DNA of 17,840 nt, taken from an uncultured bacterium. GTDB lineage: Bacteria > Cyanobacteriota > Vampirovibrionia > Gastranaerophilales > Gastranaerophilaceae. The position numbers and the translations under genes were made by a program. The stretch is taken from the NCBI GenBank assembly GCA_905211505.1, contig CAJMAX010000018.1, positions 1-17,840 on the forward strand. The letters are read 5' to 3'. Below are positions 7,013 to 14,881 of this stretch, piece after piece (the stretch's first letter is position 1; every line of letters starts with the position of its first letter). The notes beneath the pieces are model-generated. The model did no database searches, had not been told where the DNA came from, and worked only from the letters and a program-made list of their open reading frames with translations.

Positions 7013-7810
7013 TTAAAAAAGCCCTTTCATAGTTGATATGTTGTCAGGATTTGCCATTACTATAACATTGGCGCCTGCTGCTAATATGCTGGAAGCAGAG
7101 CTGAGTTCTATCATTTTGGCTCGGTTTTCTAAATCTCCCCAATTTTTAGAAAATTTATCAGATTTAGCTTCTTTTGTTTTTAAAGATTCTAGTGGCGCAT
7201 CCGAAAGTAAAGGTAAGTTTAAATATGTATCGCCCTTTTGCCCTTCTTGTATAACTTTTTCCATAATACTGTACCCGTATTCAAAACCGTAGCCAAGTCC
7301 GCCAATATCTGTATTCATTATAATTTTGTTTTTATTTAGTCCCATATCAATTGATAAAATATTAAGTTCTTTTGCTAAATTTATATCAATAGGGCTTTTC
7401 AGCACAATATAGTGATTTCCATTTATTATCGACGGTATAATTTTTTTATATGTTTGTTCTGTTGCGTATGAAATAATACAATTGGGTCTGTCTAAAATTT
7501 TTATTAATTCTGGTAATAATAATTCATCCAGTTCATTTTTTTCGCTTCCGCATATCATAAGCGGTTTTTTAATTTCTGGAAAGTGCAGTTTTAATAATTT
7601 TGTAGCCTGTGAAATTTGTTCTTTATTTTCAATATTAAATTTTAAAGCTAGTATATCGCAGTTTGTATTTTGCGCCTGTTTAATTAAATCCGAAGGATTT
7701 TCGGATTTGAAATATTTTTTTGTTATTTCAAAGTTGTCCTTCGGATTTAATATATTTATTTCGAGTGCAAAAAGTTTTGAATCGGTTGTTATATTAAACT
7801 TGTCTTCCAC
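7013..7810 (-). CDS. acsD: Corrinoid/iron-sulfur protein small subunit (AcsD/CdhD-like)
   Basis: AcsD is the TIM-barrel partner of AcsC in CFeSP. The 265-residue product matches best in its C-terminal half: [19 protein letters not shown] (about 167-185), [37 protein letters not shown] and [17 protein letters not shown]. The family usually has about 310 residues, so this version is shortened and its N-terminal half is divergent. The start is the GTG at 7808-7810: an in-frame stop lies a few codons upstream and no other start codon intervenes. This puts the first 17 bases inside the end of ftsH, which indicates translational coupling. acsC follows after 4 bases. A 9-base inverted repeat (7686-7694/7700-7708) lies in the coding sequence. 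I am confident of the family; function outside the acetyl-CoA pathway is inference. Confidence 0.85.
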   Translation of the reverse strand: MEDKFNITTDSKLFALEINILNPKDNFEITKKYFKSENPSDLIKQAQNTNCDILALKFNIENKEQISQATKLLKLHFPEIKKPLMICGSEKNELDELLLPELIKILDRPNCIISYATEQTYKKIIPSIINGNHYIVLKSPIDINLAKELNILSIDMGLNKNKIIMNTDIGGLGYGFEYGYSIMEKVIQEGQKGDTYLNLPLLSDAPLESLKTKEAKSDKFSKNWGDLENRAKMIELSSASSILAAGANVIVMANPDNISTMKGLF

Positions 7811-9704
7811 TTCTAACTCTGTCCATTATTTGTTCAAACTCTTTATCGTCAATAGTTTCTTTATCTAGTAATTCTTTAGAAATTTCTTCTAACATATCTC
7901 TATTTTCGGTAAGTAATCTTTTTGCGAGTTCATAACGTTCGTCAACAATATTTTTAATTTCTTGGTCGATTTCGTATGCGACTTGTTCTGAGTAATCTCT
8001 TTGGTGTCCAAAATCTCTGCCCATGAATACGTTTTCTTGATTTTTACCGTAAGCCATGTTACCTAACTTATCAGACATGCCCCATGCAGTAACCATTTTG
8101 CGGGCAATATCAGTAACATTAATCAAGTCTTGAGAAGCGCCTGTGCTTACGTTATTTTTACCGTAAACAATTTCTTCAGCAGCACGACCGCCAAGTGAAA
8201 CTGCAATTTTAGCAAGCAATTTAGCTTTGCTTACGTGTACTTTTTCATCTTTTGGTCTTGTCCAAGTTACACCAAGTGCCATTCCTCTTGGTATAATTGA
8301 AACTTTGTGTAACTCGTTAGCTTCAGGTAGTAATTTATCAATTAGAGCGTGTCCAACTTCATGATATGATGTTAATTCTTTATCTTCATCTGTTAGAACT
8401 CTGCTTTTCTTTTCAACACCTGCAATTACACGGTCAATAGAACAGTCAATATCTTTCATTGATATTTTGTCTTCACCGTTTCTAGCAGCAAGTAATGCGG
8501 ATTCGTTTAATAAGTTTTGCAAATCTGCACCGGTAAATCCAGGTGTTCTTTTTGCTAGTACTTTTAAATCAACATCTTTATCAAGTTTTTTATTTTTAGC
8601 ATGAACTTCTAGAATTTGTTCTCTGCCTTTAACATCCGGTGCGTTGATATAAATTTGTCTATCAAATCTACCGGGTCTTAAAAGGGCATTATCTAAAATG
8701 TCAGGTCTGTTTGTAGCTGCAATTACTATAATATTTGTGTTAACATCAAAACCATCCATTTCAACTAATAACTGGTTAAGTGTTTGTTCTCGTTCATCAT
8801 GTCCGCCGCCGAGTCCAGCTCCACGTTGACGTCCTACAGCATCAATTTCGTCAATAAAGATTATACACGGCTGGTGTTTTTTTGCTTGTTCAAACAAGTC
8901 TCTAACACGGCTGGCGCCTACACCGACAAACATTTCTACAAAGTCAGAACCTGAAATTGAGAAGAATGGAACGCTGGCTTCTCCGGCTACAGCTTTAGCC
9001 ATAAGAGTTTTACCTGTTCCCGGAGGCCCTACAAGAAGGACTCCTTTTGGAATTTTTGCTCCCAATTTCATGTATTTTTCACCATTTTTCAAAAAGTCAA
9101 CGATTTCTTCAAGTTCTTTTTTCTCTTCATCAATGCCTGCAACATCTTTAAATGTTGTTTTTACTTTAGAATCAAGAAGCATTTTTGCTTTACTTTTTCC
9201 AAAGGACATAGCTTGAGAACCGCCGGCTTGAATAGCTTTTATCATCAAACCAAGTGAGATAACTGCGAATAATATTATTATAAATGTTCCGATATTTCCG
9301 GCTAATTGATTAGTTTCCGGAGCTTTTTTTACAGTGATATCAGCTTGAGAGTTATTTAATTTATCCATTAACTCATTGTCATTTGCAGGAATTTGTACTT
9401 TATATTGGAATAATGGAGCTTGCATATTTTTTGAGTCAGGTGTCAAAAATGGCGAAACAACATTTTTGTTCGAAGCTTTTCCTGTTGTATTCTGTTGATT
9501 AGGCTGTTCTGTTGGAACTGCAATAATCATGTCTTCATATTTTTCAATTTTTGAAAATTCTTTGTTTTCTAATTTCTGTAAAAAATTAGTGTATGAAATT
9601 TCTGAAGTGCTGGTTGTCGGGCCTGACATAAATATTGTTGAAATAAATACAAGCACTACAATAGCTAATATTACATACATACCCATTGATTGACTTTTGT
9701 TCAT
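7794..9704 (-). CDS. ftsH: ATP-dependent zinc metalloprotease FtsH
   Basis: FtsH is a hexameric membrane AAA+ protease that degrades misfolded membrane proteins and regulatory proteins. With the start at 9704 the product has 636 residues. It has TM1 at about 9-26, an extracytoplasmic segment, TM2 at about 138-158, Walker A GPPGTGKT (226-233), Walker B IIFIDEID with D285/E286, and the second region of homology around [10 protein letters not shown]. The zinc site is HEVGH (H448, H452), with D526 as the likely third ligand. An upstream in-frame ATG at 9749 is rejected: it overlaps the predicted -10 box and has no Shine-Dalgarno, while GAAAGG precedes the 9704 start by 9 bases. The gene heads a unit with acsD and acsC. 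The coupling to CFeSP genes is unusual and could simply provide expression. Confidence 0.97.
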   Translation of the reverse strand: MNKSQSMGMYVILAIVVLVFISTIFMSGPTTSTSEISYTNFLQKLENKEFSKIEKYEDMIIAVPTEQPNQQNTTGKASNKNVVSPFLTPDSKNMQAPLFQYKVQIPANDNELMDKLNNSQADITVKKAPETNQLAGNIGTFIIILFAVISLGLMIKAIQAGGSQAMSFGKSKAKMLLDSKVKTTFKDVAGIDEEKKELEEIVDFLKNGEKYMKLGAKIPKGVLLVGPPGTGKTLMAKAVAGEASVPFFSISGSDFVEMFVGVGASRVRDLFEQAKKHQPCIIFIDEIDAVGRQRGAGLGGGHDEREQTLNQLLVEMDGFDVNTNIIVIAATNRPDILDNALLRPGRFDRQIYINAPDVKGREQILEVHAKNKKLDKDVDLKVLAKRTPGFTGADLQNLLNESALLAARNGEDKISMKDIDCSIDRVIAGVEKKSRVLTDEDKELTSYHEVGHALIDKLLPEANELHKVSIIPRGMALGVTWTRPKDEKVHVSKAKLLAKIAVSLGGRAAEEIVYGKNNVSTGASQDLINVTDIARKMVTAWGMSDKLGNMAYGKNQENVFMGRDFGHQRDYSEQVAYEIDQEIKNIVDERYELAKRLLTENRDMLEEISKELLDKETIDDKEFEQIMDRVRSGRQV

Positions 9705-9713
9705 ATAAAATAA

Positions 9714-9719
9714 CCTTTC
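9714..9719 (-). promoter_or_regulatory. Ribosome binding site that decides the ftsH start
   Basis: GAAAGG on the - strand lies 9 bases before the ATG at 9702-9704. The alternative ATG at 9747-9749 has no such sequence. Confidence 0.75.
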
Positions 9720-9747
9720 AAAATAATAATTTAAACTCTCTGTTGTC

Positions 9748-9776
9748 ATTATAACTTAAAAAGGCGAAAATGTGAA
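9748..9776 (-). promoter_or_regulatory. Promoter of the ftsH-acsD-acsC unit, embedded in the gcv terminator
   Basis: On the - strand TTCACA (9771-9776) and TATAAT (9748-9753) are separated by 17 bases. The -10 is perfect and the -35 has one mismatch. The -35 lies in the loop and the first base of one arm of the gcv terminator hairpin. Transcription would begin near 9741. Confidence 0.65.
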
Positions 9777-9787
9777 TATTTTCGCCT
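9757..9787 (-). terminator. Rho-independent terminator of the gcvT-gcvH-gcvPA unit
   Basis: GGCGAAAAT (9763-9771) pairs perfectly with ATTTTCGCC (9778-9786), extended by one A-T pair, around a 6-base loop. On the - strand the hairpin is followed by five Ts (9758-9762). It lies 26 bases after the gcvPA stop codon. Confidence 0.85.
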
Positions 9788-9812
9788 AATTTTAATTAAA
9801 AATAATAATTGT

Positions 9813-11057
9813 TTAAATTGATGAAATATATTTGTCAATATCTTCTTCTGAAATCATTTCAGTTGTTGCAACAAGTAAATTTTTTTCATCAACTTTAATC
9901 CCACCTAGAATATTATTTGCTTTTAATTTTTCTAAAAATTTGTCGGAATTTTCGACTTCAATAACAAATTCATTAAAGAAATTTTTATTTAAAGTTTTAA
10001 TTCCTTTTTCTGATAATTTCTTAGATAATTCATGGGCATTTTTAGCAGACAGATAACTTGCTTGATGGAAACCTTTTTCTCCCATTACAGAAAGATAAAG
10101 TGTTGTACAAAGTCCGATAAGAGCCTGATTTGAACAAATATTACTTGTTGCTTTTTCTCTTTTTATGTGTTGTTCTCTTGTTTGGATTGTTAAACAAAAT
10201 GCCTGTTCTCCGTTTTTGTCAACAGTTTTTCCTGCAAGTCTGCCTGGTAATTGTCTCATGAATTTTTCACGGCAAGCCATATATCCCGCAGTAGGACCGC
10301 CAAAGTTCATTGGAATACCAAGTGTCTGTATATCTCCTACGACAATATCTGCCCCGTATTCAGACGGAGGTTTTAGTATTGATAATGTAGACGGGTCTGT
10401 GCAAACAACAAACAAACAATCGGGCTTTTGTGGGGTAAGGATTTCTCCATAATAGTCAGGAGTTTGGATAAGTACACAAGCGTAATCATTTGTATCCTGT
10501 GGAATTTTGTCAACCCAGTCAACATCGATAGATTGTGCGTTTGTATATGTTTTTATAACCTTTTTATATTCAGGATTCAAAGAATTAAGTACACAAACTT
10601 TATATTTTTTAGTTATTCTGCAAGCCATTAGTATTGCTTCTGCGCAGGCGGTACCGCCGTCATATACAGTGGCATTTGCAACATCCATTCCTGTTAATCG
10701 ACAAATCATCGTTTGAAATTCGTACATAACTTGAAGTGTTCCTTGAGATATTTCAGGTTGGTATGGAGTGTATGCCGTGTTAAATTCAAAACGGTTCGCA
10801 ACTTGGGAAATACATGCCGGCACGAACTTGTTGTATATGCCTCCGCCAAGAAAACTTATATAATCTGATTCGTTTTCTTTCGCAATAGTTTTTACCTTAC
10901 GTTGGGTTTCCATTTCGCTCAAGCCTTCCGGCAAATCTAAAGTTTTCATTCTAACGGTTTCAGGAATTTGTTTAAATAAATCTTCTACAGAATTTATTCC
11001 AATTTTCTCACACATTTGTTTTATTGAATCTTTGTTATGTACTAAAAAATTTTTCAT
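9813..11057 (-). CDS. gcvPA: Glycine dehydrogenase (decarboxylating) subunit 1, P-protein alpha
   Basis: GcvPA and GcvPB together form the P-protein that decarboxylates glycine and passes aminomethyl to lipoyl-GcvH. The 414-residue product has the family's motifs in order: YISFLGGGIYNKFVP, FNTAYTPYQPEISQGTLQ, ATVYDGGTACAEA, GDIQTLGIPMNFGGPTAGY and MRQLPGRLAGKTVD. The segment LTIQTREQHIKREKATSNIC follows. It is a little shorter than the usual 440-450 residues, mainly at the C-terminus. The PLP-binding lysine sits in the other subunit, and gcvPB is not next to it: the gene ends at a terminator and ftsH follows. gcvH lies 3 bases upstream. GcvPB must be encoded elsewhere for the enzyme to work. 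Confidence 0.96.
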   Translation of the reverse strand: MKNFLVHNKDSIKQMCEKIGINSVEDLFKQIPETVRMKTLDLPEGLSEMETQRKVKTIAKENESDYISFLGGGIYNKFVPACISQVANRFEFNTAYTPYQPEISQGTLQVMYEFQTMICRLTGMDVANATVYDGGTACAEAILMACRITKKYKVCVLNSLNPEYKKVIKTYTNAQSIDVDWVDKIPQDTNDYACVLIQTPDYYGEILTPQKPDCLFVVCTDPSTLSILKPPSEYGADIVVGDIQTLGIPMNFGGPTAGYMACREKFMRQLPGRLAGKTVDKNGEQAFCLTIQTREQHIKREKATSNICSNQALIGLCTTLYLSVMGEKGFHQASYLSAKNAHELSKKLSEKGIKTLNKNFFNEFVIEVENSDKFLEKLKANNILGGIKVDEKNLLVATTEMISEEDIDKYISSI

Positions 11058-11060
11058 TTA

Positions 11061-11441
11061 TTATTCCAATTCTTCTTTATAATCTGAGTATGACAATAAA
11101 TCTGATTTATCAGAGTCGAAAGATTCTGAAGATACTTTAATTAGCCATCCGTTTTCATAGGAATCTTCGTTAAGCATTTCCGGGGCATCAACTAATGCTT
11201 CGTTAACTTCTACGACTTTGCCGCTAATTGGCATATAAATCTCTGATGCTGCTTTAACTGATTCTATATTTGCGAATGTGTCACCTTTTGAAAATTCATC
11301 ACCAACAGTAGGAAGTTCTAAAAATACGATATCTCCCAATTGTTCTATTGCGTAATCAGTAAGACCAATAACATAGTTTTCGTCTTCTTTTACAATATAT
11401 TCATGAGATTTTGAACATAGCATTTCTTCTTTATAACCCAT
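11061..11441 (-). CDS. gcvH: Glycine cleavage system H protein
   Basis: GcvH carries the lipoyl arm that shuttles aminomethyl and reducing equivalents between P, T and L proteins. The 126-residue product is full length. It has HEYIVKEDENYVIGLTDYA near the start, then GDIVFLELP, GDTFANIESVKAASEIYMP with the predicted lipoyl lysine K63, and GKVVEVN. The C-terminal helix includes YENGWLIKV. GGAG 8 bases before the ATG supports the start. It is the middle gene of the gcvT-gcvH-gcvPA unit, 44 bases after gcvT and 3 before gcvPA. It may also serve as a lipoylation intermediate, as GcvH does in some bacteria, which the sequence cannot show. Confidence 0.97.
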   Translation of the reverse strand: MGYKEEMLCSKSHEYIVKEDENYVIGLTDYAIEQLGDIVFLELPTVGDEFSKGDTFANIESVKAASEIYMPISGKVVEVNEALVDAPEMLNEDSYENGWLIKVSSESFDSDKSDLLSYSDYKEELE

Positions 11442-11485
11442 TTTTATTTCTCCTTTTCATATTTTACATTTGTTTTAATATTTGT

Positions 11486-12589
11486 TTAGACTACTCTGTT
11501 TCTTTTTTCAATGAATGGACGCTTAACAATTTTTGCGTCGTGCAATTTTTCTCTTATCATAACCTGAATGGTTGTGCCAATGCAAATTTCAGAAAGGTTT
11601 TTTACATAGGCTAAAGCAATATTTTTACCCGTGCTAGGGGAAACACATCCGCTGGTTATGTGTCCAACCTTTTCTCCATTATAATAAACTTCGTAACCGT
11701 GGCGTGCTATGTTTTTGTCAAGCATTTCCAGTCCGATAAGTTTCTTGGACACCCCGTTTGAAAGCTGGTTCATTATAATCTCTTTACCGTTATAGTATGC
11801 AATTTTGTCTTTTGGTATAGACCATGAAAGTCCTGCTTCAACAGGAGTTGTCTTTTCATCTAAATCATTGCCGTAAAGATGGAGGGCTGCTTCAAGTCTT
11901 AGTGTATCTCTGGCACCGAGTCCTATTGGTTTAATGTCGAATTCTTTGCCTTCTTCAAGAATTTTATCCCATAAAAATTCCGAATATTCATTTTCTACCA
12001 GTAGTTCAAATCCATCTTCTCCGGTATAACCAGTTCTAGAAGCAAGTAGTTTTATCCCACTGATAATTGCTGGTTTTATTGTAAATGATTTTTGGTTTGA
12101 GATGTTATAACCCATTTTTTTCATTACATCTATTGCGCGCGGACCTTGAATTGCAAGCAGAGAGTAATTGTGAGACTGATTATCTATTTTTACGTCCAGA
12201 CCTCGTTTATTTCTTACAATCCAATTTAAGTCTTCGTCAATTCGGGAGGCGTTACAAATAACTAGGTATGACTCGATTCCTAATTTATAAATAATTAGAT
12301 CATCGATTAATCCGCCATCTGCGTTAGGAAGCTGGCAGTACACCGCTTTTTCGTAATCAAGTTTTGTGATATCTTGCGGTACAATTTTATTTAAAAATTC
12401 AGTTGCATCTTTTCCTGATACAAAAACTTCTCCCATATGGGAGACATCAAATAAACCTACATTTTCTCTTACTGTTTTGTGTTCTTCAATAATGGATGAA
12501 TATTGTACAGGCATGTGCCAGCCTGCAAAATCAACCATTTTAGCCCCTAGATTAACGTGTTTTTCGTGCAAGTAAGTTTCTTTAACCAT
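11486..12589 (-). CDS. gcvT: Aminomethyltransferase, glycine cleavage system T protein
   Basis: GcvT releases ammonia from aminomethyl-GcvH and passes the carbon to tetrahydrofolate, giving 5,10-methylene-tetrahydrofolate. The 367-residue product is full length. It starts with HVNLGAKMVDFAGWHMPVQY, then NVGLFDVSHMGEV, and DGGLIDDLIIYK with D96-D97 including the conserved catalytic aspartate. Further motifs are LLAIQGPRA, SRTGYTGEDGFE, GLGARDTLRLEA and ITSGCVSPSTGKNIALAYV. AGGGGA 5 bases before the ATG supports the start. It is the first gene of the gcv unit. No room exists for a glycine riboswitch in the 76 bases upstream, and none is seen. The family YgfZ shares this fold but lacks the complete motif set seen here. 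Confidence 0.96.
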   Translation of the reverse strand: MVKETYLHEKHVNLGAKMVDFAGWHMPVQYSSIIEEHKTVRENVGLFDVSHMGEVFVSGKDATEFLNKIVPQDITKLDYEKAVYCQLPNADGGLIDDLIIYKLGIESYLVICNASRIDEDLNWIVRNKRGLDVKIDNQSHNYSLLAIQGPRAIDVMKKMGYNISNQKSFTIKPAIISGIKLLASRTGYTGEDGFELLVENEYSEFLWDKILEEGKEFDIKPIGLGARDTLRLEAALHLYGNDLDEKTTPVEAGLSWSIPKDKIAYYNGKEIIMNQLSNGVSKKLIGLEMLDKNIARHGYEVYYNGEKVGHITSGCVSPSTGKNIALAYVKNLSEICIGTTIQVMIREKLHDAKIVKRPFIEKRNRVV

Positions 12590-12610
12590 AATAATCCCCT
12601 CTATATTTTT

Positions 12611-12640
12611 ATTTTTTCACGTTATCACTGGGTTTGTCAA
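12611..12640 (-). promoter_or_regulatory. Possible promoter of the gcv unit
   Basis: A perfect TTGACA lies at 12635-12640 on the - strand. The best -10 at usable spacing is AAAAAT (12611-12616, 18-base spacer), which matches 4 of 6. Transcription would begin just ahead of the gcvT ribosome binding site. Confidence 0.35.
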
Positions 12641-12665
12641 TGATATATTTAGATAGTTTAAATTT

Positions 12666-13322
12666 TTAGTGGAGATAATTCATGTTACTGTTAAGCAAGA
12701 CATAATAAGCGCACCCCCAGCCATTTCCGTTTTTTGTGCAGCTTTTTGTATATGGAGAATCTGAATTTGGAGCTCCGAGAGGTCTTATTCCTCCATTTTC
12801 ATAGGAAAAGACAAATAAATCTTTACCATATGTATTTGGTTGTTTATTTCCGTTTACATCAACCCAGAATGTAATTATTCTAAAAGAATCTTGCGGGCCT
12901 TTCCACCAGACAGAGCTTCCATTCTTTAGAGTAATTTTATATGTGTCTCTTCTTGTTATTGCGTATTCGCCATGATTTGTGCCGTTTAATTGTTTGTATG
13001 ATTTTTTTGTCACGCAGAATCCATCTTTATCATAAGTTCCGCAATCTATTGCTATTTTTAGAGACGGTTTTAGTTTTTCTGCAATAATTTTTGCACTTGC
13101 TTCGTTTGCACCAGTTAATCCCCAGCCATCTACATTTCCATGTTCTTCTTCGCTTAACTTTATTGCTTGTGAAAGAATAGATTGATCAGCCTTTAGCTGG
13201 TTCACGGTTCTTATTTCTGTATACTTTGTCATTATTGCGGGAATAGTGACAGCTGCAATTACTCCGATAATTCCAAGTGTTATAAGAACTTCAGATAGTG
13301 TGAATGCAAGTTCCTTTTTCAT
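12666..13322 (-). CDS. Type IV pilin-like / pseudopilin protein
   Basis: The N-terminus MKKELA/FTLSEVLITLGIIG is a class III signal sequence: a prepilin peptidase would cut before F7, and E11 is the conserved Glu at +5 of the mature protein. Residues 7-30 form the hydrophobic helix that packs the pilus core. The residue before the cut is Ala rather than the common Gly, a form the family tolerates. The globular part has four cysteines (C94, C103, C195, C204) in two close pairs, likely disulfides. It also has DVNGNKQPNTYGKDLF (about 155-170), like the calcium-loop and C-terminal region of GspG-type pseudopilins. AAGGG upstream supports the start. No pilus assembly gene is nearby, so whether it is a major pilin, minor pilin or competence pseudopilin is open. 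Confidence 0.85.
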   Translation of the reverse strand: MKKELAFTLSEVLITLGIIGVIAAVTIPAIMTKYTEIRTVNQLKADQSILSQAIKLSEEEHGNVDGWGLTGANEASAKIIAEKLKPSLKIAIDCGTYDKDGFCVTKKSYKQLNGTNHGEYAITRRDTYKITLKNGSSVWWKGPQDSFRIITFWVDVNGNKQPNTYGKDLFVFSYENGGIRPLGAPNSDSPYTKSCTKNGNGWGCAYYVLLNSNMNYLH

Positions 13323-13366
13323 CTTATCCCTTTCTTCATAAAAAGTAATATTTTGCTCTAATTAAT

Positions 13367-13395
13367 GTTATTTTGTTAATTGTACAAAGTGTCAA
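13367..13395 (-). promoter_or_regulatory. Possible promoter of the pilin-like gene
   Basis: A perfect TTGACA at 13390-13395 on the - strand is followed after 17 bases by AATAAC (13367-13372), which matches the -10 consensus at 4 of 6 positions. It sits in the 102-base divergent region between this gene and the HTH-like gene. Confidence 0.45.
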
Positions 13396-13424
13396 TATTT
13401 ATAAAAGTAAATTAAAATACTTTT

Positions 13425-13664
13425 ATGGGTATAAATATTGATATAGATTCAAAGACGAATTTAAATGAAGTAATCAGGTTGTTATTATTTAGAAATAAAA
13501 TAACAATAGCAGAGCTTGCTCGTCGTATGTCTGAGTTATCAGGGAATAATTATACTCGTTTTAATTTAAGAGCTAAATTAGAAAATAATAGAGTTAGATT
13601 TAACGAAGCATTGTTGATATTTGAAATTCTTGGTTATAAATTTGATATACAAGAAAAGGGTTAA
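13425..13664 (+). CDS. Small HTH-like protein, possible XRE-type regulator
   Basis: The 79-residue product has a helical pattern like phage-repressor HTH proteins. NEVIRLLLFRNKITIAELARRM (about 14-35) would contain helices 1-2, YTRFNLRAKLENNR (43-56) a recognition helix and following turn, and NEALLIFEILGYKFDI the final helices. This parallels the XRE layout of an ITxxELA motif followed by a binding helix and an EAL-x-I-x-E-x-LG segment. The family assignment is by pattern only. The start codon has no Shine-Dalgarno; TAAAAT (13413-13418) ends 6 bases before the ATG, which would give a leaderless message. It diverges from the pilin-like gene and so might regulate it, but nothing shows this directly. 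It ends at a bidirectional terminator. Confidence 0.65.
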   Translation: MGINIDIDSKTNLNEVIRLLLFRNKITIAELARRMSELSGNNYTRFNLRAKLENNRVRFNEALLIFEILGYKFDIQEKG

Positions 13665-13698
13665 TAGTTTTATTCTGAAATTTTTTGAGTTAGGATAT

Positions 13699-13739
13699 AA
13701 AAACTAAGACCGCAGGCATAGTCTGTGGTCTTAGTTTTT
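13699..13739. terminator. Bidirectional terminator between the HTH-like and DnaJ-like genes
   Basis: Bases 13699-13715 pair with 13723-13739 over 17 positions with one G-T pair around the loop GCATAGT. The stem includes ACTAAGACC. It ends in five Ts on either strand and lies between two convergent genes, serving both. Confidence 0.92.
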
Positions 13740-13741
13740 AT

Positions 13742-14797
13742 TTATATCATTTGTTTATATAAATCTATTTCTTTTTGAGATAATTTTTCAGGGAGAACAA
13801 TTTTGATTTTTGCATTTAAATTTCCGTATCCACCTGCTTTTTTAGGTAAACCCAGATTTTTCAGTCGAAGCATTTTACCACTTGAGGTCATCGGTGGAAT
13901 TTTGATTCCAATGTTTCCATGAAGGGTTTCGATATCTTTTTTGCATCCAAGAACGGCCTCCGGAGGTGTTATTTCGATTTCTTTAGTTAAATCAGAACCA
14001 TTGATTTCATATTCAGAATCTTTAGGAGTTATTACAAGGTATAAATCACCTTTTTGACCGTAGGCATCTACTTTGCCTTCACCTTTTAGTCTGATTTTTT
14101 GTCCTTCTTTGATTTCTTTTGGAAGTTTTACTTTTATGGATTTGTTGTCATTGATAATTCCTGTTCCTCCGCAGGCACTGCAATATCCTCCACCTCCAGG
14201 ACATTGGGTGCATTTGCGCATGTCTGTAAATTTAACGGTTATAGGGTTGTCTGAAAATAAGTCTTTAGCTGTTACATTGAGAGTTTTTGTTACATCTAAA
14301 TCTTCTGCTTTATTTGCAGCTTGACGTTTCCCTCTTGAGTTTTGTCTTGAGTATCCATGAGTTCCTCCCATGGAGCTAATGTCATTAAAATCAAAACCAG
14401 AAAATCCGCCACGAGTTCCGCCAGATGTACCGGCTCCCATCATATCGCCAAATAATGAACTGAAAAAGTCAGAAAATCCGCCCATGTCCTGCCCATTGAA
14501 ATTAAATTGTTGATAACCTTGACCTCCGCCAAAGTTGAAGTTTTCAAAACCTGGAGGTGGAGTGTAATCTGCTCCTCCCTGCCAGTTTGCACCAAGGCTG
14601 TCGTATCTTTGGCGTTTTTGTTTGTCGCCAAGAACTTCATAAGCTTCATTTATTTCTTTAAATTTTTCTTCCGCTTCTTTTGTTTTATTTACGTCAGGGT
14701 GAAATTTTCTTGCCAGCTTTCTATAGGCTGATTTGATTTCAGCGTCTGTTGCTTCTCTTTTAACACCCAGAGTTTCATAATAATCTTTGTACTTCAT
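13742..14797 (-). CDS. DnaJ-class co-chaperone with a reduced zinc finger
   Basis: The 351-residue product starts with a J domain (residues 1-70) containing HPD at 33-35, which stimulates the ATPase of DnaK. A Gly/Phe-rich region spans about 72-150. Then comes a short cysteine segment, CTQC...CSACGGTG, with only C196, C199, C206 and C209; classical DnaJ has four CxxCxGxG motifs binding two zincs. The substrate-binding beta domains follow (about 215-345), including [14 protein letters not shown] and the CbpA/DnaJ-type [18 protein letters not shown]. It is thus between type I DnaJ and zinc-free CbpA. AGGAGA 10 bases before the ATG supports the start. No dnaK or grpE is adjacent. It shares a terminator with the convergent HTH-like gene. 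Confidence 0.92.
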   Translation of the reverse strand: MKYKDYYETLGVKREATDAEIKSAYRKLARKFHPDVNKTKEAEEKFKEINEAYEVLGDKQKRQRYDSLGANWQGGADYTPPPGFENFNFGGGQGYQQFNFNGQDMGGFSDFFSSLFGDMMGAGTSGGTRGGFSGFDFNDISSMGGTHGYSRQNSRGKRQAANKAEDLDVTKTLNVTAKDLFSDNPITVKFTDMRKCTQCPGGGGYCSACGGTGIINDNKSIKVKLPKEIKEGQKIRLKGEGKVDAYGQKGDLYLVITPKDSEYEINGSDLTKEIEITPPEAVLGCKKDIETLHGNIGIKIPPMTSSGKMLRLKNLGLPKKAGGYGNLNAKIKIVLPEKLSQKEIDLYKQMI

Positions 14798-14881
14798 AAT
14801 ATTAAAATCTCCTATACTAATGATAATATAAAATAGAAGATTTTTATTGTTTTTTAATTATTTTTTAATGAATTAATAAGA

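Noticed and set aside
6701..7868. Several + strand open frames of 84-128 codons opposite acsC, acsD and ftsH
   Set aside because: They are shadows of the - strand genes, which have recognisable domains; the + strand frames have none.
9705..9749. An N-terminal extension of FtsH from an ATG at 9749
   Set aside because: That ATG overlaps the predicted -10 box and has no Shine-Dalgarno, and the extension resembles nothing in FtsH; the ATG at 9704 has both position and ribosome binding site.
12590..12665. A glycine riboswitch before gcvT
   Set aside because: Only 76 bases separate the pilin-like stop from gcvT, too few for the tandem aptamers, and no characteristic paired elements are visible.
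13380..13387. TTGTACAA as a shared operator upstream of the pilin-like (13380) and winged-helix (17140) genes
   Set aside because: The same 8-mer also occurs inside coding sequence at 10103 and 17360, so chance is the simpler explanation.
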